The translations under genes and the position numbers were made by a program. The notes below the pieces were generated by a model, which was given only the letters and a program-made list of their open reading frames with translations, did no database searches and was not told the DNA's origin. 64,000 nt of DNA from an uncultured Veillonella sp. (GTDB lineage: Bacteria > Bacillota > Negativicutes > Veillonellales > Veillonellaceae): the NCBI RefSeq assembly GCF_934190855.1, contig NZ_CAKPTN010000001.1:1-64000 (forward strand). The letters are read 5' to 3'. Below are positions 35,244 through 44,921 of this stretch, piece after piece; the stretch's first letter is position 1, and every line of letters begins with the position of its first letter.

Positions 35244-36575
35244 ATGAATGGTAACGACAATTTGTCGACCCGTGCCTATTTGGCCATAGGCATGATGTTA
35301 TTCGCCCTATTCTTTGGGGCAGGGAATTTGATCTTCCCAGCGGCCTTAGGTCAACAAGCTGGTAGTAATGTAGGTTGGGCTTTGCTCGGCTTTGTATTAA
35401 CAGGTGTAGGCCTTCCATTGTTAGGTGTAGCAGCGATGGGTTACTCCTCCTGTAAAGATGTTGAAGAACTGGCAAGCCGTGTTCATCCGTTTTATGGCTT
35501 GTTGTACACAATTTCTCTTTACTTGAGTATCGGTCCAATGTTTGCGACGCCACGTACTGGTACTGTAGCTTATGAAATTGCAATTAAACCTTTTACTGAA
35601 GGTTTAAGCATGAATATGGAACCAATTTTCTTGGCATTATTCTTTGGTGTTTCCTTATGGCTGTCCATTAGCCCACAAAAGCTCGTTAATCGTATCGGTA
35701 ATATTTTGACACCAGCATTACTACTTGTAATTCTGTTGTTAATTATTAAATCTTTTATGACTCCACTTGGGGGCTATGCAGTGCCACAACCTGCTTATGG
35801 TGATGCGCCAACAGCTGTGTTACAAGGTTTCTTGGACGGCTATAATACGATGGATGCGTTGGCTTCTGTAGTATTTGCTATTCTAGTCATCGACTTTGTA
35901 CGTCTTAGTGGTGCTACATCTCGTGCGGTGATTACAAAAACAGTAATGGAGGTAGGTGCTATCGCGGTAGCCCTTCTCGGTATCGTATACGTGTTTATTG
36001 CGAATATCGGTGCTACAAGTGTAGATCGCTTCGGTTTATTCGATACAGGTGCTCCTGTATTGTCCGTAAGTGCGAACTACTTGTTTGGTGATTTCGGTCA
36101 AATCATCTTGGCTATCATCGTTCTCTTGGCTTGCTTGTCCACGAGTATCGGTCTTATTACTTCTTGTGGTACGTACTTCCATAAGTTGACTCCGAAGATT
36201 AGCTATAAATTATATGTAGTCATCTTCTCCGTTGCGGCCTTTGGTCTTAGCATGTTTGGCTTGAAAACAATCATCAGTGCTGCGATTCCAGTGTTGATGC
36301 TCTTGTATCCGTTAACGATTGTAATCATTTTGTTAGCACTTGTTAACAATATGTTCGGTGGTCGTCGTTGCGTATATGCATGGACAATGGCTTTCACAAT
36401 GATCTCTGCTCTTATGACTGGTCTTGAAACGGCAGGCATTGCACCTGCTGCATTGGAACAGCTCTTCACTCAATACATTCCATTCCAGGCTGCTGGTATG
36501 GGCTGGGTGAGCTTTGCGGTATTAGGCTTCGTTGTAGGTCTTATCCATAAAGGTCTTGTGTCCGAAAATAAATAA
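35244..36575 (+). CDS. brnQ: Branched-chain amino acid carrier BrnQ (LIVCS family)
   Basis: A 12-helix sodium- or proton-coupled carrier for leucine, isoleucine and valine. Family motifs are FALFFGAGNLIFPAALGQQAG near the N-terminus, ATPRTGTVAYE and LLACLSTSIGLITSCGTYF. ATG 35244 follows AAAGGGGG; the frame is open further upstream but across the promoter. Length (443 aa) is normal. It is a single-gene unit with its own promoter and terminator. Confidence 0.92.
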   Translation: MNGNDNLSTRAYLAIGMMLFALFFGAGNLIFPAALGQQAGSNVGWALLGFVLTGVGLPLLGVAAMGYSSCKDVEELASRVHPFYGLLYTISLYLSIGPMFATPRTGTVAYEIAIKPFTEGLSMNMEPIFLALFFGVSLWLSISPQKLVNRIGNILTPALLLVILLLIIKSFMTPLGGYAVPQPAYGDAPTAVLQGFLDGYNTMDALASVVFAILVIDFVRLSGATSRAVITKTVMEVGAIAVALLGIVYVFIANIGATSVDRFGLFDTGAPVLSVSANYLFGDFGQIILAIIVLLACLSTSIGLITSCGTYFHKLTPKISYKLYVVIFSVAAFGLSMFGLKTIISAAIPVLMLLYPLTIVIILLALVNNMFGGRRCVYAWTMAFTMISALMTGLETAGIAPAALEQLFTQYIPFQAAGMGWVSFAVLGFVVGLIHKGLVSENK

Positions 36576-36582
36576 TAATAGT

Positions 36583-36628
36583 AAAGGTTCTATGCTTTCA
36601 TCTTTGTTGAAAGTATAGAACCTTTTTT
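36583..36628 (+). terminator. Terminator of brnQ
   Basis: AAAGGTTCTATGCTTTCA and TGAAAGTATAGAACCTTT pair over 18 bp with one G-U pair and a 7-base loop, followed by a T-run. Confidence 0.9.
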
Positions 36629-36710
36629 GTGCTATAAAAGTTGCCGCCTAAAATTGCTTTTATAGGTCGGAGTTTCTATAATACATATATAGTATATAAA
36701 GGAGATTATT

Positions 36711-37787
36711 ATGCGCAGCACTCATTGTTTACCTAGTTATAGCTTTGGCGGTCACGATGTATTTGACGCCATTCCACAATTTACAAAATTATACGGTCGT
36801 ACAGTAGCCATCATAGGTGGTGAGACCGCACTATCTAAGGCTATGCCTCATATTCAGCCCGTACTAGATAAGGCAGGTATTAATGTATTAGATATTATTC
36901 CATTTGGTGGTGAATGCACCTTTGCTCGAGGCAAGGAAATCGCAGCCATGGATTCTGTGAAAGCTGCAGACTTTCTATTTGCTGTAGGCGGCGGCAAGGC
37001 TATCGATACGGTGAAAGTAGTAGCGGTAGAACTAGATGATAAACCATTCTTTACCATTCCTACTATTGCATCTACCTGTGCCGCTACATCTGAAGCGGCC
37101 GCCGTATATACGGCAGATCATAACTTTGACGGCATTGCCTTTGTAAATCATCCGCCAGTACATTGCTTTATTGATGCAGATATTTTAGTGGAGGCTCCTA
37201 GCCGCTACTTATGGGCGGGCATGGGCGATACTATTGCCAAGCATTACGAAACCTTGATGTCTGCACGTAATCGTGAGCAAGTGTACAATACGCAACTAGG
37301 TCTTGTATTATCCTCTATGTGTAGTGAACCGATCTTTGAGCATGGTTTACAGGCTTATAAGGATAACGAAATTAAACACCGTAGTGAAGCCTTTGATTTG
37401 ATGGTGATGACCGTAATCTTTACGACAGGTATCGTGTCTGGCTGTATGCCTGGCGATTATAACAGCATCATTGCGCATGCTATTTGCTACGGCTGTGCTA
37501 CAAATGAAGAAACCGAAAAAAATCATTTACACGGTGAAATGGTGGCTTATGGTTTGTTAATTCTCTTTATTGTAGATAAACAATTAGACCAGTTAAAACG
37601 TTGGTTGCCTGTATATCGTGCAATCGGCTGGCCTACGAAGCTTTCACAAATGGGACTCGATGAATCTCATATTCCACAAATCGTGGAGAAAGCAGTATCT
37701 GTTCGCGATGTAGTAGTATCACCATACGAGATTACGACTGATATGTTGGCAGAGGCCATTCGTTATATGGAAACTATAGAATGTTAA
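36711..37787 (+). CDS. Iron-type alcohol/glycerol dehydrogenase family protein
   Basis: A GldA-like oxidoreductase. The NAD-binding motif FAVGGGKAIDTVKVVA lies near residue 90, IPTIASTCAATS near 117, and metal-site residues are expected in WAGMGDTIAKHYE, IIAHAICYG and HLHGEMVAYG. Length (358 aa) fits glycerol dehydrogenases. The substrate is not certain; glycerol, a diol or a hydroxyketone are possible. AAAGGAGA precedes ATG, and it is a single-gene unit. Confidence 0.85.
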   Translation: MRSTHCLPSYSFGGHDVFDAIPQFTKLYGRTVAIIGGETALSKAMPHIQPVLDKAGINVLDIIPFGGECTFARGKEIAAMDSVKAADFLFAVGGGKAIDTVKVVAVELDDKPFFTIPTIASTCAATSEAAAVYTADHNFDGIAFVNHPPVHCFIDADILVEAPSRYLWAGMGDTIAKHYETLMSARNREQVYNTQLGLVLSSMCSEPIFEHGLQAYKDNEIKHRSEAFDLMVMTVIFTTGIVSGCMPGDYNSIIAHAICYGCATNEETEKNHLHGEMVAYGLLILFIVDKQLDQLKRWLPVYRAIGWPTKLSQMGLDESHIPQIVEKAVSVRDVVVSPYEITTDMLAEAIRYMETIEC

Positions 37788-38010
37788 TTACTAGATTATC
37801 GTGAATTTACCCTTTAATAGTTATATAATAATAGTTAGAGTATTTTACGTTTTTATTATCCGTTTAGGTTGTAACTCATTGTTTTTATGATTAATTCGGA
37901 CCTATATTTTTTCAATATTGTTACGTAATGATGCGTTGATAATGGATATTTAGATACATTAAGTCTAGTAAAATTAACTACTGTTTTAGATTGATATAAA
38001 GAGGTTGTTC

Positions 38011-38247
38011 ATGAGTGATATTGTAAAAGGCGGTTTATATCGTCATTTTAAGGGGATGTATTATTACGTATTAGACGTAGCGACTCATTCGGAAACGGGT
38101 GAGAAATTTGTAGTATATCAAAAGCTCTATGATGAACGTGACATGTACATACGTCCCTTAGAGATGTTTGTAAGTGATGTAGATCGGGAAAAATATCCCT
38201 ATGTAGAGCAAAAAGAGCGGTTTAAATTGATGAGTGGACGTGACTAG
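38011..38247 (+). CDS. DUF1653 small protein
   Basis: A 78-residue protein with the DUF1653 pattern: VKGGLYRHFKGMYYYVLDVA, then HSETGEKFVVYQKLY and the RPLEMFVSDV end. Function of the family is unknown. ATG 38011 follows AAAGAGG at 7 bases; a TTG 6 bases upstream is in frame. The HAD gene begins 8 bases downstream, so the two are probably cotranscribed. Confidence 0.85.
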   Translation: MSDIVKGGLYRHFKGMYYYVLDVATHSETGEKFVVYQKLYDERDMYIRPLEMFVSDVDREKYPYVEQKERFKLMSGRD

Positions 38248-38255
38248 GAGGGCCT

Positions 38256-39032
38256 GTGGAGCAAAAGTTTTTCTTTTTCGATATCGATAATACCCTAGCT
38301 GTATGGCCTGAAGGCAAAATCCCTGAAAGCGCGCAATACTGCTTGGATGAATTGAAACGCCGTGGTCATCGTGTAGCATTAGCAACAGGTCGTATTCAAG
38401 TAGATGCTAAACGCTTTGCGGAACAAGCAGGGCTTACCGATTTTGTAGCGGACGGTGGTCATAGTATTACCGTTAATAATGAATTGGTGTCCATGATTGG
38501 CATGGATCGCGACGCGTGTATTAAATACTTAGAATATTTAGAATCTCATAATATTCCTTGGGCTGTTACGGACCGCAATAAATTAGGTCGCATTACACCG
38601 TACAAGGAGATCTTGGAGTGGAATCCCAATTGGGATGTATTTAAAACGACTGTAGACCCTAATTTTGACTTTCATAATGTTGAAGAGTTTTATAAGATCT
38701 ACGTGTTCTTTAAAGAAGGGGAAGAAGAGGAGAAAGATATTGAACATATGACGCACAAGCTGATCCGCTATGGCGAAGGCTGTGTTTTGTATGAGCCAAT
38801 GGAAAAGGCCTTAGGGATTCGCAATATGCTTGAACATTTTGGAATGAAACCGAATCAAGCTGTTGTATTTGGCGATGGCTATAATGATTTGTCCATGTTT
38901 AGACCGGAATGGCTTAATATTGCGATGGGGAATGCGCGTCCTGAATTAAAAGCAAAAGCGGACTATATCACTACAGATTGCGATAAGGACGGCATTTATA
39001 ATGCGTGTAAACATTTTAAGTGGATCGACTGA
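38256..39032 (+). CDS. HAD-superfamily Cof-type phosphatase
   Basis: A haloacid dehalogenase-like hydrolase with motif I FFDIDNTLAVW near the N-terminus, motif II ALATGRI, and motif IV FGDGYNDLSMF. A type-II cap lies between. Such enzymes dephosphorylate sugar phosphates or flavin/pyridoxal phosphates; specificity is not visible. The start is GTG after GGAGGGCCT. Confidence 0.88.
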   Translation: MEQKFFFFDIDNTLAVWPEGKIPESAQYCLDELKRRGHRVALATGRIQVDAKRFAEQAGLTDFVADGGHSITVNNELVSMIGMDRDACIKYLEYLESHNIPWAVTDRNKLGRITPYKEILEWNPNWDVFKTTVDPNFDFHNVEEFYKIYVFFKEGEEEEKDIEHMTHKLIRYGEGCVLYEPMEKALGIRNMLEHFGMKPNQAVVFGDGYNDLSMFRPEWLNIAMGNARPELKAKADYITTDCDKDGIYNACKHFKWID

Positions 39033-39169
39033 TGTATAGTTAATTCCCTTAATTAAAGTGAGATTTATATAAATGTTTAATTATTGTAGCTGTAGCTACG
39101 AAATTAGTGTGGCATAATTAGTATAATGCCTTTAGTTCTATACTCGTGTGTAAATAGGAGAGAGAAGTC

Positions 39170-40075
39170 ATGAACAACAAACGTAGATTATTTTCCACTG
39201 TACTTTGTGTAGCGGCTTTGACTGCAGGCTTATTCGTTTCTGGTTGCGGTAGTGATAAAGCGGGCGGTATTGGTTCCGTAGTATCCTCCGTAGTTGACGG
39301 TGGCGATGAAAAAGCAGTTGCAAAGCTTAACACACTTATTGATGCAACTAACCGCTTCAACAGTGACAATGTTTCATTTGCTCAATTCCAAGCAGAAGGT
39401 TTGGCTAAATTAAAAGGCGGCTTCGCAGAAGGTGCTATTACTAACCAACCTCACTTTGACAGATTACAAGCAGATTTAGAAAAAGCTAAAAAAGAAGGTT
39501 CCACATTCAAAGAAGTTGATGCAGAGCGCGACAATGTATTGAACATTCTTAATGAATTAGTGCCGGTATATAAAGAGTTGACAGCTTATGATGATTCTAA
39601 AGCTTACATGAACGATGGCGGCGCTAAAGGTAAAGACCTTGCTGCTAAATATGTAGCGGCAGTAGAAAAATTCGATGCTGCTTATGCGAAGTTCAACGAA
39701 ACTCTAAATAAAGTTAATGCGGAACAAAGCAAAAAACAAATCGAAAAATTGAAAAAAGACGGTAAAAAAGGTTATGCGGCAGCAATGGAATCTACGCTTC
39801 GCTTAACTGAGCTTGTGGATAAATTGGAAAAAGCTCCTCAAAATGCTGATAAAGCAGCTGTTGAAAAAGAACTTTCCGAAATTGAAGCATTGCTTAAGAG
39901 CATAAACAACGACCGTGGTCAAGTGCTTGCTGATCGTTACAACTCCGTTGTTGGTGAAGTACGTCAAGTGCTAGCTGATCCAAGCGACAACAACCTTAAC
40001 AACATGATTGAAGGTTTCAATGGTTATATTGATACGTATAACAGCACAACTCCAGACCAATTCGACGCTAAATAA
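39170..40075 (+). CDS. DUF3829 (YiiG-like) lipoprotein, copy 1
   Basis: A lipobox FVSGC puts the lipidated cysteine at residue 25. The mature part is helical and charged with the conserved pattern KEVDAERDNVLNILNELVPVYKEL followed by YVAAVEKFDAAY. The function of DUF3829 is unknown. It is a clear paralogue of the lipoprotein 0.7 kb downstream. AGGAGAGAG precedes ATG, and a strong terminator follows. Confidence 0.83.
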   Translation: MNNKRRLFSTVLCVAALTAGLFVSGCGSDKAGGIGSVVSSVVDGGDEKAVAKLNTLIDATNRFNSDNVSFAQFQAEGLAKLKGGFAEGAITNQPHFDRLQADLEKAKKEGSTFKEVDAERDNVLNILNELVPVYKELTAYDDSKAYMNDGGAKGKDLAAKYVAAVEKFDAAYAKFNETLNKVNAEQSKKQIEKLKKDGKKGYAAAMESTLRLTELVDKLEKAPQNADKAAVEKELSEIEALLKSINNDRGQVLADRYNSVVGEVRQVLADPSDNNLNNMIEGFNGYIDTYNSTTPDQFDAK

Positions 40076-40103
40076 TCGAATAGCTAACGAGTACGTAAGG
40101 GTA

Positions 40104-40137
40104 AAAAAACAGAGCTCCTGGAGGGGCTCTGTTTTTT
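40104..40137. terminator. Bidirectional terminator
   Basis: AAAAAACAGAGC and GCTCTGTTTTTT flank a 10-base loop between the converging lipoprotein and small membrane protein genes. Confidence 0.9.
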
Positions 40138-40145
40138 TGTTTATA

Positions 40146-40451
40146 TTATTTTAAGTCACTTACATCGTAACCGCGTTGGATCATGTTTTGGCGAACTTCT
40201 TCCATCATAGGCGTACGGAATTTTAACCAGTACATAATCGCACCTGGGATGCCACTAAAGAGTAGGAAAATAACAAAATACATTGTTTTTACTGCGTTAA
40301 ATGTATTGCGTAGTACCTTTTCTGTAGTTTGTTCACGGCGTAGAGAACGACGCATAATGGCACGAACCATTAAGATTAAGAAGAACGTAAAGATACAACT
40401 AAAAATGGTGTAGAAGAAAATAAAGGTCAAGAGTGATAAAATATCGTCCAT
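40146..40451 (-). CDS. Small two-helix membrane protein of unknown function
   Basis: Two hydrophobic segments (about residues 5-30 and 54-76) are separated by an arginine-rich loop (RAIMRRSLRREQTTEK). The short C-terminal tail is hydrophilic. AAAGGAGAG lies 5 bases before ATG. I recognise no family. It is inserted on the opposite strand between two DUF3829 paralogues. Confidence 0.65.
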   Translation of the reverse strand: MDDILSLLTFIFFYTIFSCIFTFFLILMVRAIMRRSLRREQTTEKVLRNTFNAVKTMYFVIFLLFSGIPGAIMYWLKFRTPMMEEVRQNMIQRGYDVSDLK

Positions 40452-40752
40452 AGTTTCTCTCCTTTGACAATAACTACAGCAGCGTAATGATTACCAATAA
40501 TAAAGAATTCTCTCTCATCTATGGCTGCATAAAAATAAGTACATAACGAATTATATACATTGTTTTGAGCGTTGTAGTCAAGTAGATTAGTTAGAATTTG
40601 CAAGATTGGAATATTACGGTGTTAAAAATAGGCTTATTTGCATTTTTAGTATGAAAGCATGATAAAGTTCATACTTAATTCATAGGGAAACGTTTTATAA
40701 GTTGGTATAATAAAAGATGATTATACTATTGTGTTTGTATAGGAGAATGATT

Positions 40753-41688
40753 ATGAGCTCTAAACGTAAGTTAATTTCCACCTTATTGTGTGTAGGTGCT
40801 TTAACAACAGGTTTATTCGTTTCTGGTTGCGGCAGTGATAAGGCAGCAGATAAAGTATCCTCTGCAGTATCCTCTGTTACAGATTCTAAGTCTGATGAAA
40901 AACTAAATAAGGCATTTAATGAACTGATTAAAGCAACAAATGAATTTAATGGAAACAACGTAACTTGGTGCAAACAACATGCTGAAAACCTTGCTAAGTT
41001 GAAAGCTGGTTTCGATGAGCATGCTATTAGTGCTCAGCCTAGATTTGAAAGCTTACAAAAAGGTTTACTGAAAAGTAAAGAAGAAGGCAATACATACAAA
41101 GAAGTTGATGCTGAGCGCGATAATGTATTAGCTATATTGGATGAGTTAGTACCTGTTTATAAAGAACTTCAATCCTATACTGATTCTAAAGCATATCTTA
41201 ATGATGGCAAGGCTAAAGGTAATGAGTTAGCAGCTAAATACGTAGCAGCTGTAGAAAAATTCAAGCCTGCTTATGATAAGCTAGGTGAAGTTATCAATAC
41301 AGCAAACAAAGAGAAAAATAAAAAGAAAATGGAACAAATGAAGAAAGATGGTTACAAAAACTATGCTGCCGTTATGGAAGCAACTCTTCGTTTGACAGAT
41401 TTAGTTGAAAAAGTACAAGCAACGTACACTAACCCTGATAAAGCTGCTATCGAAAAAGAAATTGGCGAAATTCAAGGGTTGCTTAATGGCATAGATTCAA
41501 AAGACTCCCATAAAGACTCTTTAGTTCGTAACTTCAATGATACTGTTGGTGCTATTCGTCAAGTAATGGTTGATCCTAACGACAAATACCAAGATCGTAA
41601 CCTTAATCGTATGATTCAACAATATAATAGTTACATTGATTCTTATAACCGCATTAAACCAGATGATTTTGACGGTAAGAAAAAATAA
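40753..41688 (+). CDS. DUF3829 (YiiG-like) lipoprotein, copy 2
   Basis: Paralogue of the upstream lipoprotein: identical lipobox region GLFVSGCGSDKA, the same KEVDAERDNVLAILDELVPVYKEL block and YVAAVEKFKPAY. ATG 40753 is 7 bases from AGGAG; the frame extends upstream without a better site. The 311-residue product is slightly longer than copy 1, mainly near the C-terminus. Function unknown. Confidence 0.83.
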   Translation: MSSKRKLISTLLCVGALTTGLFVSGCGSDKAADKVSSAVSSVTDSKSDEKLNKAFNELIKATNEFNGNNVTWCKQHAENLAKLKAGFDEHAISAQPRFESLQKGLLKSKEEGNTYKEVDAERDNVLAILDELVPVYKELQSYTDSKAYLNDGKAKGNELAAKYVAAVEKFKPAYDKLGEVINTANKEKNKKKMEQMKKDGYKNYAAVMEATLRLTDLVEKVQATYTNPDKAAIEKEIGEIQGLLNGIDSKDSHKDSLVRNFNDTVGAIRQVMVDPNDKYQDRNLNRMIQQYNSYIDSYNRIKPDDFDGKKK

Positions 41689-41700
41689 TATCGCTTTTAT

Positions 41701-41733
41701 AAGAGAGCCTCTCGTTTTACGAGAGACTCTCTT
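41701..41733 (+). terminator. Terminator after DUF3829 copy 2
   Basis: AAGAGAGCCTCTCG and CGAGAGACTCTCTT pair with one mismatch around a 5-base loop; the T-run is short. Confidence 0.7.
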
Positions 41734-41825
41734 TATAGTATGAAGTATACGGCTTAATGGCAGTGCATACTTCTCCATAATTATGATTTGTACAATAAAA
41801 ACTAATTTGTATATGAGGAGAGCCA

Positions 41826-42458
41826 ATGAAACGGTTCGTAAAATTATTTGGTATTTTTACCTTATTAATGTCTTTGTTGCTCATTACAGGTTGCGGTAGA
41901 TATCAAGCTTTTAAATCCGTGCTAGATGAAATTATTTATAAAGGCACTACCTATGTAGATAATCCTACCGATGCTAGTGTTACTTTCACATTGGATGGCA
42001 CAAGCTATACTGTGGATGCGCACAGCGTTAAGGAAATTGATTTGAAAGAGGGGTCTCATACACTGGTTACGCCGAAAGGTGAAAGTAAAACCTTTACCGT
42101 TTCTCAATACGATATGAAGTCCATTTTGAATCCGACGGAAACGACGTATGCCATTTGGTATGTCCAATATGGAGACGGCAAGGTTGGCAATGTGCAACAT
42201 GGTGAAGTAACGACATCTATTGGCGATGATGTGTATGTAGGTCCTATGACGACTCATTCTGATATTTATATTGCACGTCGTGGGAAATATCCCTTCCGTT
42301 ATGGCCTTGATGAGCCTTTTGATGAAGTAGTCTATGTCAATGAGCGGGATCCTAATGAGAAGGGTAATCCTGATGCATTGGTGTTCGGAAAAATTTATCG
42401 CCCCATGGAATTTAAGGAAGCATATCCTAAATTATATAAAGAGTATTTAGGAGAATGA
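41826..42458 (+). CDS. Lipoprotein of unknown function
   Basis: Type II signal with lipobox LITGC (cysteine 24). The mature part looks rich in beta-structure (TTYVDNPTDASVTFTLDGTS, SVKEIDLKEGSHTLVTPKG). A PEGA-like or carboxypeptidase-like beta-sandwich is possible, but I do not recognise a family. GAGGAG precedes ATG. It is one of five lipoproteins in a 5-kb stretch. Confidence 0.7.
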   Translation: MKRFVKLFGIFTLLMSLLLITGCGRYQAFKSVLDEIIYKGTTYVDNPTDASVTFTLDGTSYTVDAHSVKEIDLKEGSHTLVTPKGESKTFTVSQYDMKSILNPTETTYAIWYVQYGDGKVGNVQHGEVTTSIGDDVYVGPMTTHSDIYIARRGKYPFRYGLDEPFDEVVYVNERDPNEKGNPDALVFGKIYRPMEFKEAYPKLYKEYLGE

Positions 42459-42536
42459 ACGGTTTAAATAAGTAGTTTATTTATTATCTATTTGTATGTT
42501 ATGCATACAATTGTTTTTGGTGTTAAGGAGATAATT

Positions 42537-43250
42537 ATGAATAAGAAATTATGGGCCCGTTGTTTGATGGCCGGTGTATTATCTATGAGTTTATTCGTTG
42601 CAGCTGGCTGTGGCGAGTCTAAAGAGGATAAACAGGCTAGATTTGAAAAGGCTCAACAAGAGGCGTTGGCACAGGACCGTTCCAATAATGTGGCTCTTAC
42701 AGATAAAATTTCTAAAGCCGATACTTGGAAAACTGCTATTAATAAGTTGAAAGAGCGCGGTGAATTAAAAACTGCTCCAATTCAAGTTTCTGGGGATATG
42801 ACTTTTGATCAGAAGACCTTTAAGATTGACGTAGTAAAACCAGGGACTACTGAGTTGTTACGTTATCAATATGATTTTGAAAAGCAAACTTGGTCTGATG
42901 GGGCTCCTGTTGACGTAGTTGGTCCAGGCAAGAACGATATTGCTCAAACATTCTACTCCATCGACAATTTAAATCCAGATATGATGGCCACTGTTATTGA
43001 GACCTTCAAAAAAGAAGCTCAATCCAATCCTGAGTTGAAAGATACCTATACAGGCTTTATTACTAAAGCTGGTATGGGTTGGGGGCCAAAAAGCCAAAAA
43101 TTCTTCTACTTTGTAAATCAAATTGACTCTGATGGGGGCGGCTTGGAAAATGATAAAATAATTGAAGCCACTTACGATGAAACTGGTAAGGCTATCAAGT
43201 TAAAGGTAAAACCTAAAGGTAGTAAAGAACGCAAAAATCTTATTAAATAA
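42537..43250 (+). CDS. Lipoprotein of unknown function
   Basis: Lipobox VAAGC follows a typical N-terminus (KKLWARCLMAGVLSMSL). The mature part holds a charged helix (KEDKQARFEKAQQEAL), a beta-rich middle and a basic C-terminus (KVKPKGSKERKN). ATG 42537 follows AAGGAGA; the open frame upstream is not needed. No family is recognised. Confidence 0.7.
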   Translation: MNKKLWARCLMAGVLSMSLFVAAGCGESKEDKQARFEKAQQEALAQDRSNNVALTDKISKADTWKTAINKLKERGELKTAPIQVSGDMTFDQKTFKIDVVKPGTTELLRYQYDFEKQTWSDGAPVDVVGPGKNDIAQTFYSIDNLNPDMMATVIETFKKEAQSNPELKDTYTGFITKAGMGWGPKSQKFFYFVNQIDSDGGGLENDKIIEATYDETGKAIKLKVKPKGSKERKNLIK

Positions 43251-43419
43251 ATATTGAATGTATTTTGCTTTCCATGTATTGAAATACTCTATGAACTAAG
43301 TTTGTTATTAAATTTGTATAGTAGAGATATTTTATAGGTCAAAATATTCTAGTAAAATTTAATGATTTTTTAGAATATTTTGGCTTTCAATACGAGTGTA
43401 ATATGATATACTAAAAAAG

Positions 43420-43446
43420 AGCCGCTCACGGGTTGAGCGGCTTTTC
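43420..43446 (+). terminator. Terminator after the lipoprotein genes
   Basis: AGCCGCTCA and TGAGCGGCT flank a 5-base loop, followed by TTTC. An A-run precedes the stem. Confidence 0.8.
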
Positions 43447-43497
43447 TATGTGAATTTTAAATACATGTTAGTATATACGATATATTTTGGGGGAACT

Positions 43498-44139
43498 ATG
43501 AACTGGAAACGCTTGGCTTTATGCGCAATGTTGGGGATTACAATGCTTGGTACAGCGGCATGTGGAACAAAAAGTGGGGAACAACCACAAGGGAATACTG
43601 TAAAAGCAGAAACGGTAACTATGCCTAATTTCTCTAATGCGCCAATTGCTGATGAATACGCTATTTTTGATACAAATTATGGTCAATTCAAAGTTCGCTT
43701 ACTAGGTTCTAAATCACCGATTACGGTTAAGAACTTTGATTACCTAGTAAAAAAAGGCTTCTATAACGGTGTTACATTCCACCGCGTTATCGAAGGCTTT
43801 ATGATTCAAGGCGGGGATCCAGATGGCACAGGTGCTGGTGGTCCTGGCTATACCATTCCTGATGAATTCTCTAATGACTTACATTTCAATAAAATGGGTG
43901 TTCTTGCCATGGCTAACCGTGGCCCGAACACGGGGGGATCCCAATTCTTCATTACCTTAGGCCCTACAGATTGGCTAGATAATAAACATACAATCTTTGG
44001 CACTGTAGTACAAGGTATGGACGTTGTTGAAAAAATCGGTAAAGTAAAAACTGGCCGCAACGATAAACCGGTAGAACCAGTAATCATTAATACCATTACA
44101 TTGGAACCGATTACTGACGATGCAAAAAATGGTAAATAA
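43498..44139 (+). CDS. Cyclophilin-type peptidyl-prolyl isomerase lipoprotein
   Basis: A signal peptide with lipobox GTAAC is followed by a cyclophilin domain of about 165 residues. It has the active-site pattern FHRVIEGFMIQGGDP, then MANRGPNTGGSQFFITLG and HTIFGTVVQGMDVV. It should fold proteins outside the cytoplasmic membrane. ATG 43498 follows GGGGGAA. The end overlaps the GIY-YIG gene, so the two are cotranscribed. Confidence 0.9.
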   Translation: MNWKRLALCAMLGITMLGTAACGTKSGEQPQGNTVKAETVTMPNFSNAPIADEYAIFDTNYGQFKVRLLGSKSPITVKNFDYLVKKGFYNGVTFHRVIEGFMIQGGDPDGTGAGGPGYTIPDEFSNDLHFNKMGVLAMANRGPNTGGSQFFITLGPTDWLDNKHTIFGTVVQGMDVVEKIGKVKTGRNDKPVEPVIINTITLEPITDDAKNGK

Positions 44140-44410
44140 GGAGGCTAAGTCTGAAGAACGGCACTATGTGTATTTAGTGCGTTGTGCAGATGATTCCTTG
44201 TATTGTGGATGGACTACAGATCTCGAGCGCCGTATGGATGCTCATAATGGCCATATCCCAGGTGGTGCTAAGTATACGCGGGGCCGTCGCCCTGTAACCT
44301 TGGTATATTCTGAAAGCTTTCACCATAAACATGAGGCCCAACGCAGAGAATATGCCATTAAACAGATGACAAAGGCTAAGAAGTTGAGGCTCATTAAGGG
44401 TGCAAAATAG
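44120..44410 (+). CDS. GIY-YIG domain protein (UPF0213 family)
   Basis: A small stand-alone GIY-YIG nuclease-fold protein: HYVYLVRCADDSLYCGWTTD, then RMDAHN, KYTRGRRPV and a basic end. Such UPF0213 proteins are common but poorly characterised. The first ATGs lie inside the end of the cyclophilin gene, with a GGAGG downstream of them, so the true start is uncertain (44120 or 44129). Coupled translation is likely. Confidence 0.85.
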   Translation: MQKMVNKEAKSEERHYVYLVRCADDSLYCGWTTDLERRMDAHNGHIPGGAKYTRGRRPVTLVYSESFHHKHEAQRREYAIKQMTKAKKLRLIKGAK

Positions 44411-44462
44411 TCCTTAATTATGGTATAATATGATGATTAATTACTACCATGGAGGTTGAAAA

Positions 44463-44921
44463 ATGAAGCGGGTTCTAGTGTCCGTAAAAAGTGTACAACG
44501 AGATATGGACGGCAAGGATACCGTGGTGGAACTGATTTCCCCTGGTACGTCACATGAAAAGGGCAATGCTCAGTATGTGCGTTACGAAGAATCCAGTGTA
44601 ACTGGTTTAGATGGGGTGAAGACGACCATTAAAATCCATGATGACTCTATTGTATTGCTCCGCACAGGGGCCGTGAATATGCGTCATCAATACGTCCGTG
44701 GTGAAGAGCGCGAGTCCGTGTATGAAACGCCGTATGGTGATTTACACATGGCCGTAAACACTCATGAATTAACAGTAGACTTTCACGAAGGCGTAGGTCA
44801 TGTTCATTTAGGATATGACATTTCCGTCGAAGGTGAATGGCAATTTTATAATCAGTTAGATATAGACGTGCGGGAGGATACAGAGCATGGAAATGAAGGA
44901 AATCCTGAAATCGGGGATTGA
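44463..44921 (+). CDS. DUF1934 (YwiB-like) protein
   Basis: A calycin-like beta-barrel family protein of 152 residues with the DUF1934 pattern: KSVQRDMDGKDTVVELIS, YVRYEESSVTGLDG and GEWQFYNQLDIDVRE. Function unknown. It is usually found immediately before argS in Firmicutes, as here, and overlaps it by 35 bases. Confidence 0.87.
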   Translation: MKRVLVSVKSVQRDMDGKDTVVELISPGTSHEKGNAQYVRYEESSVTGLDGVKTTIKIHDDSIVLLRTGAVNMRHQYVRGEERESVYETPYGDLHMAVNTHELTVDFHEGVGHVHLGYDISVEGEWQFYNQLDIDVREDTEHGNEGNPEIGD

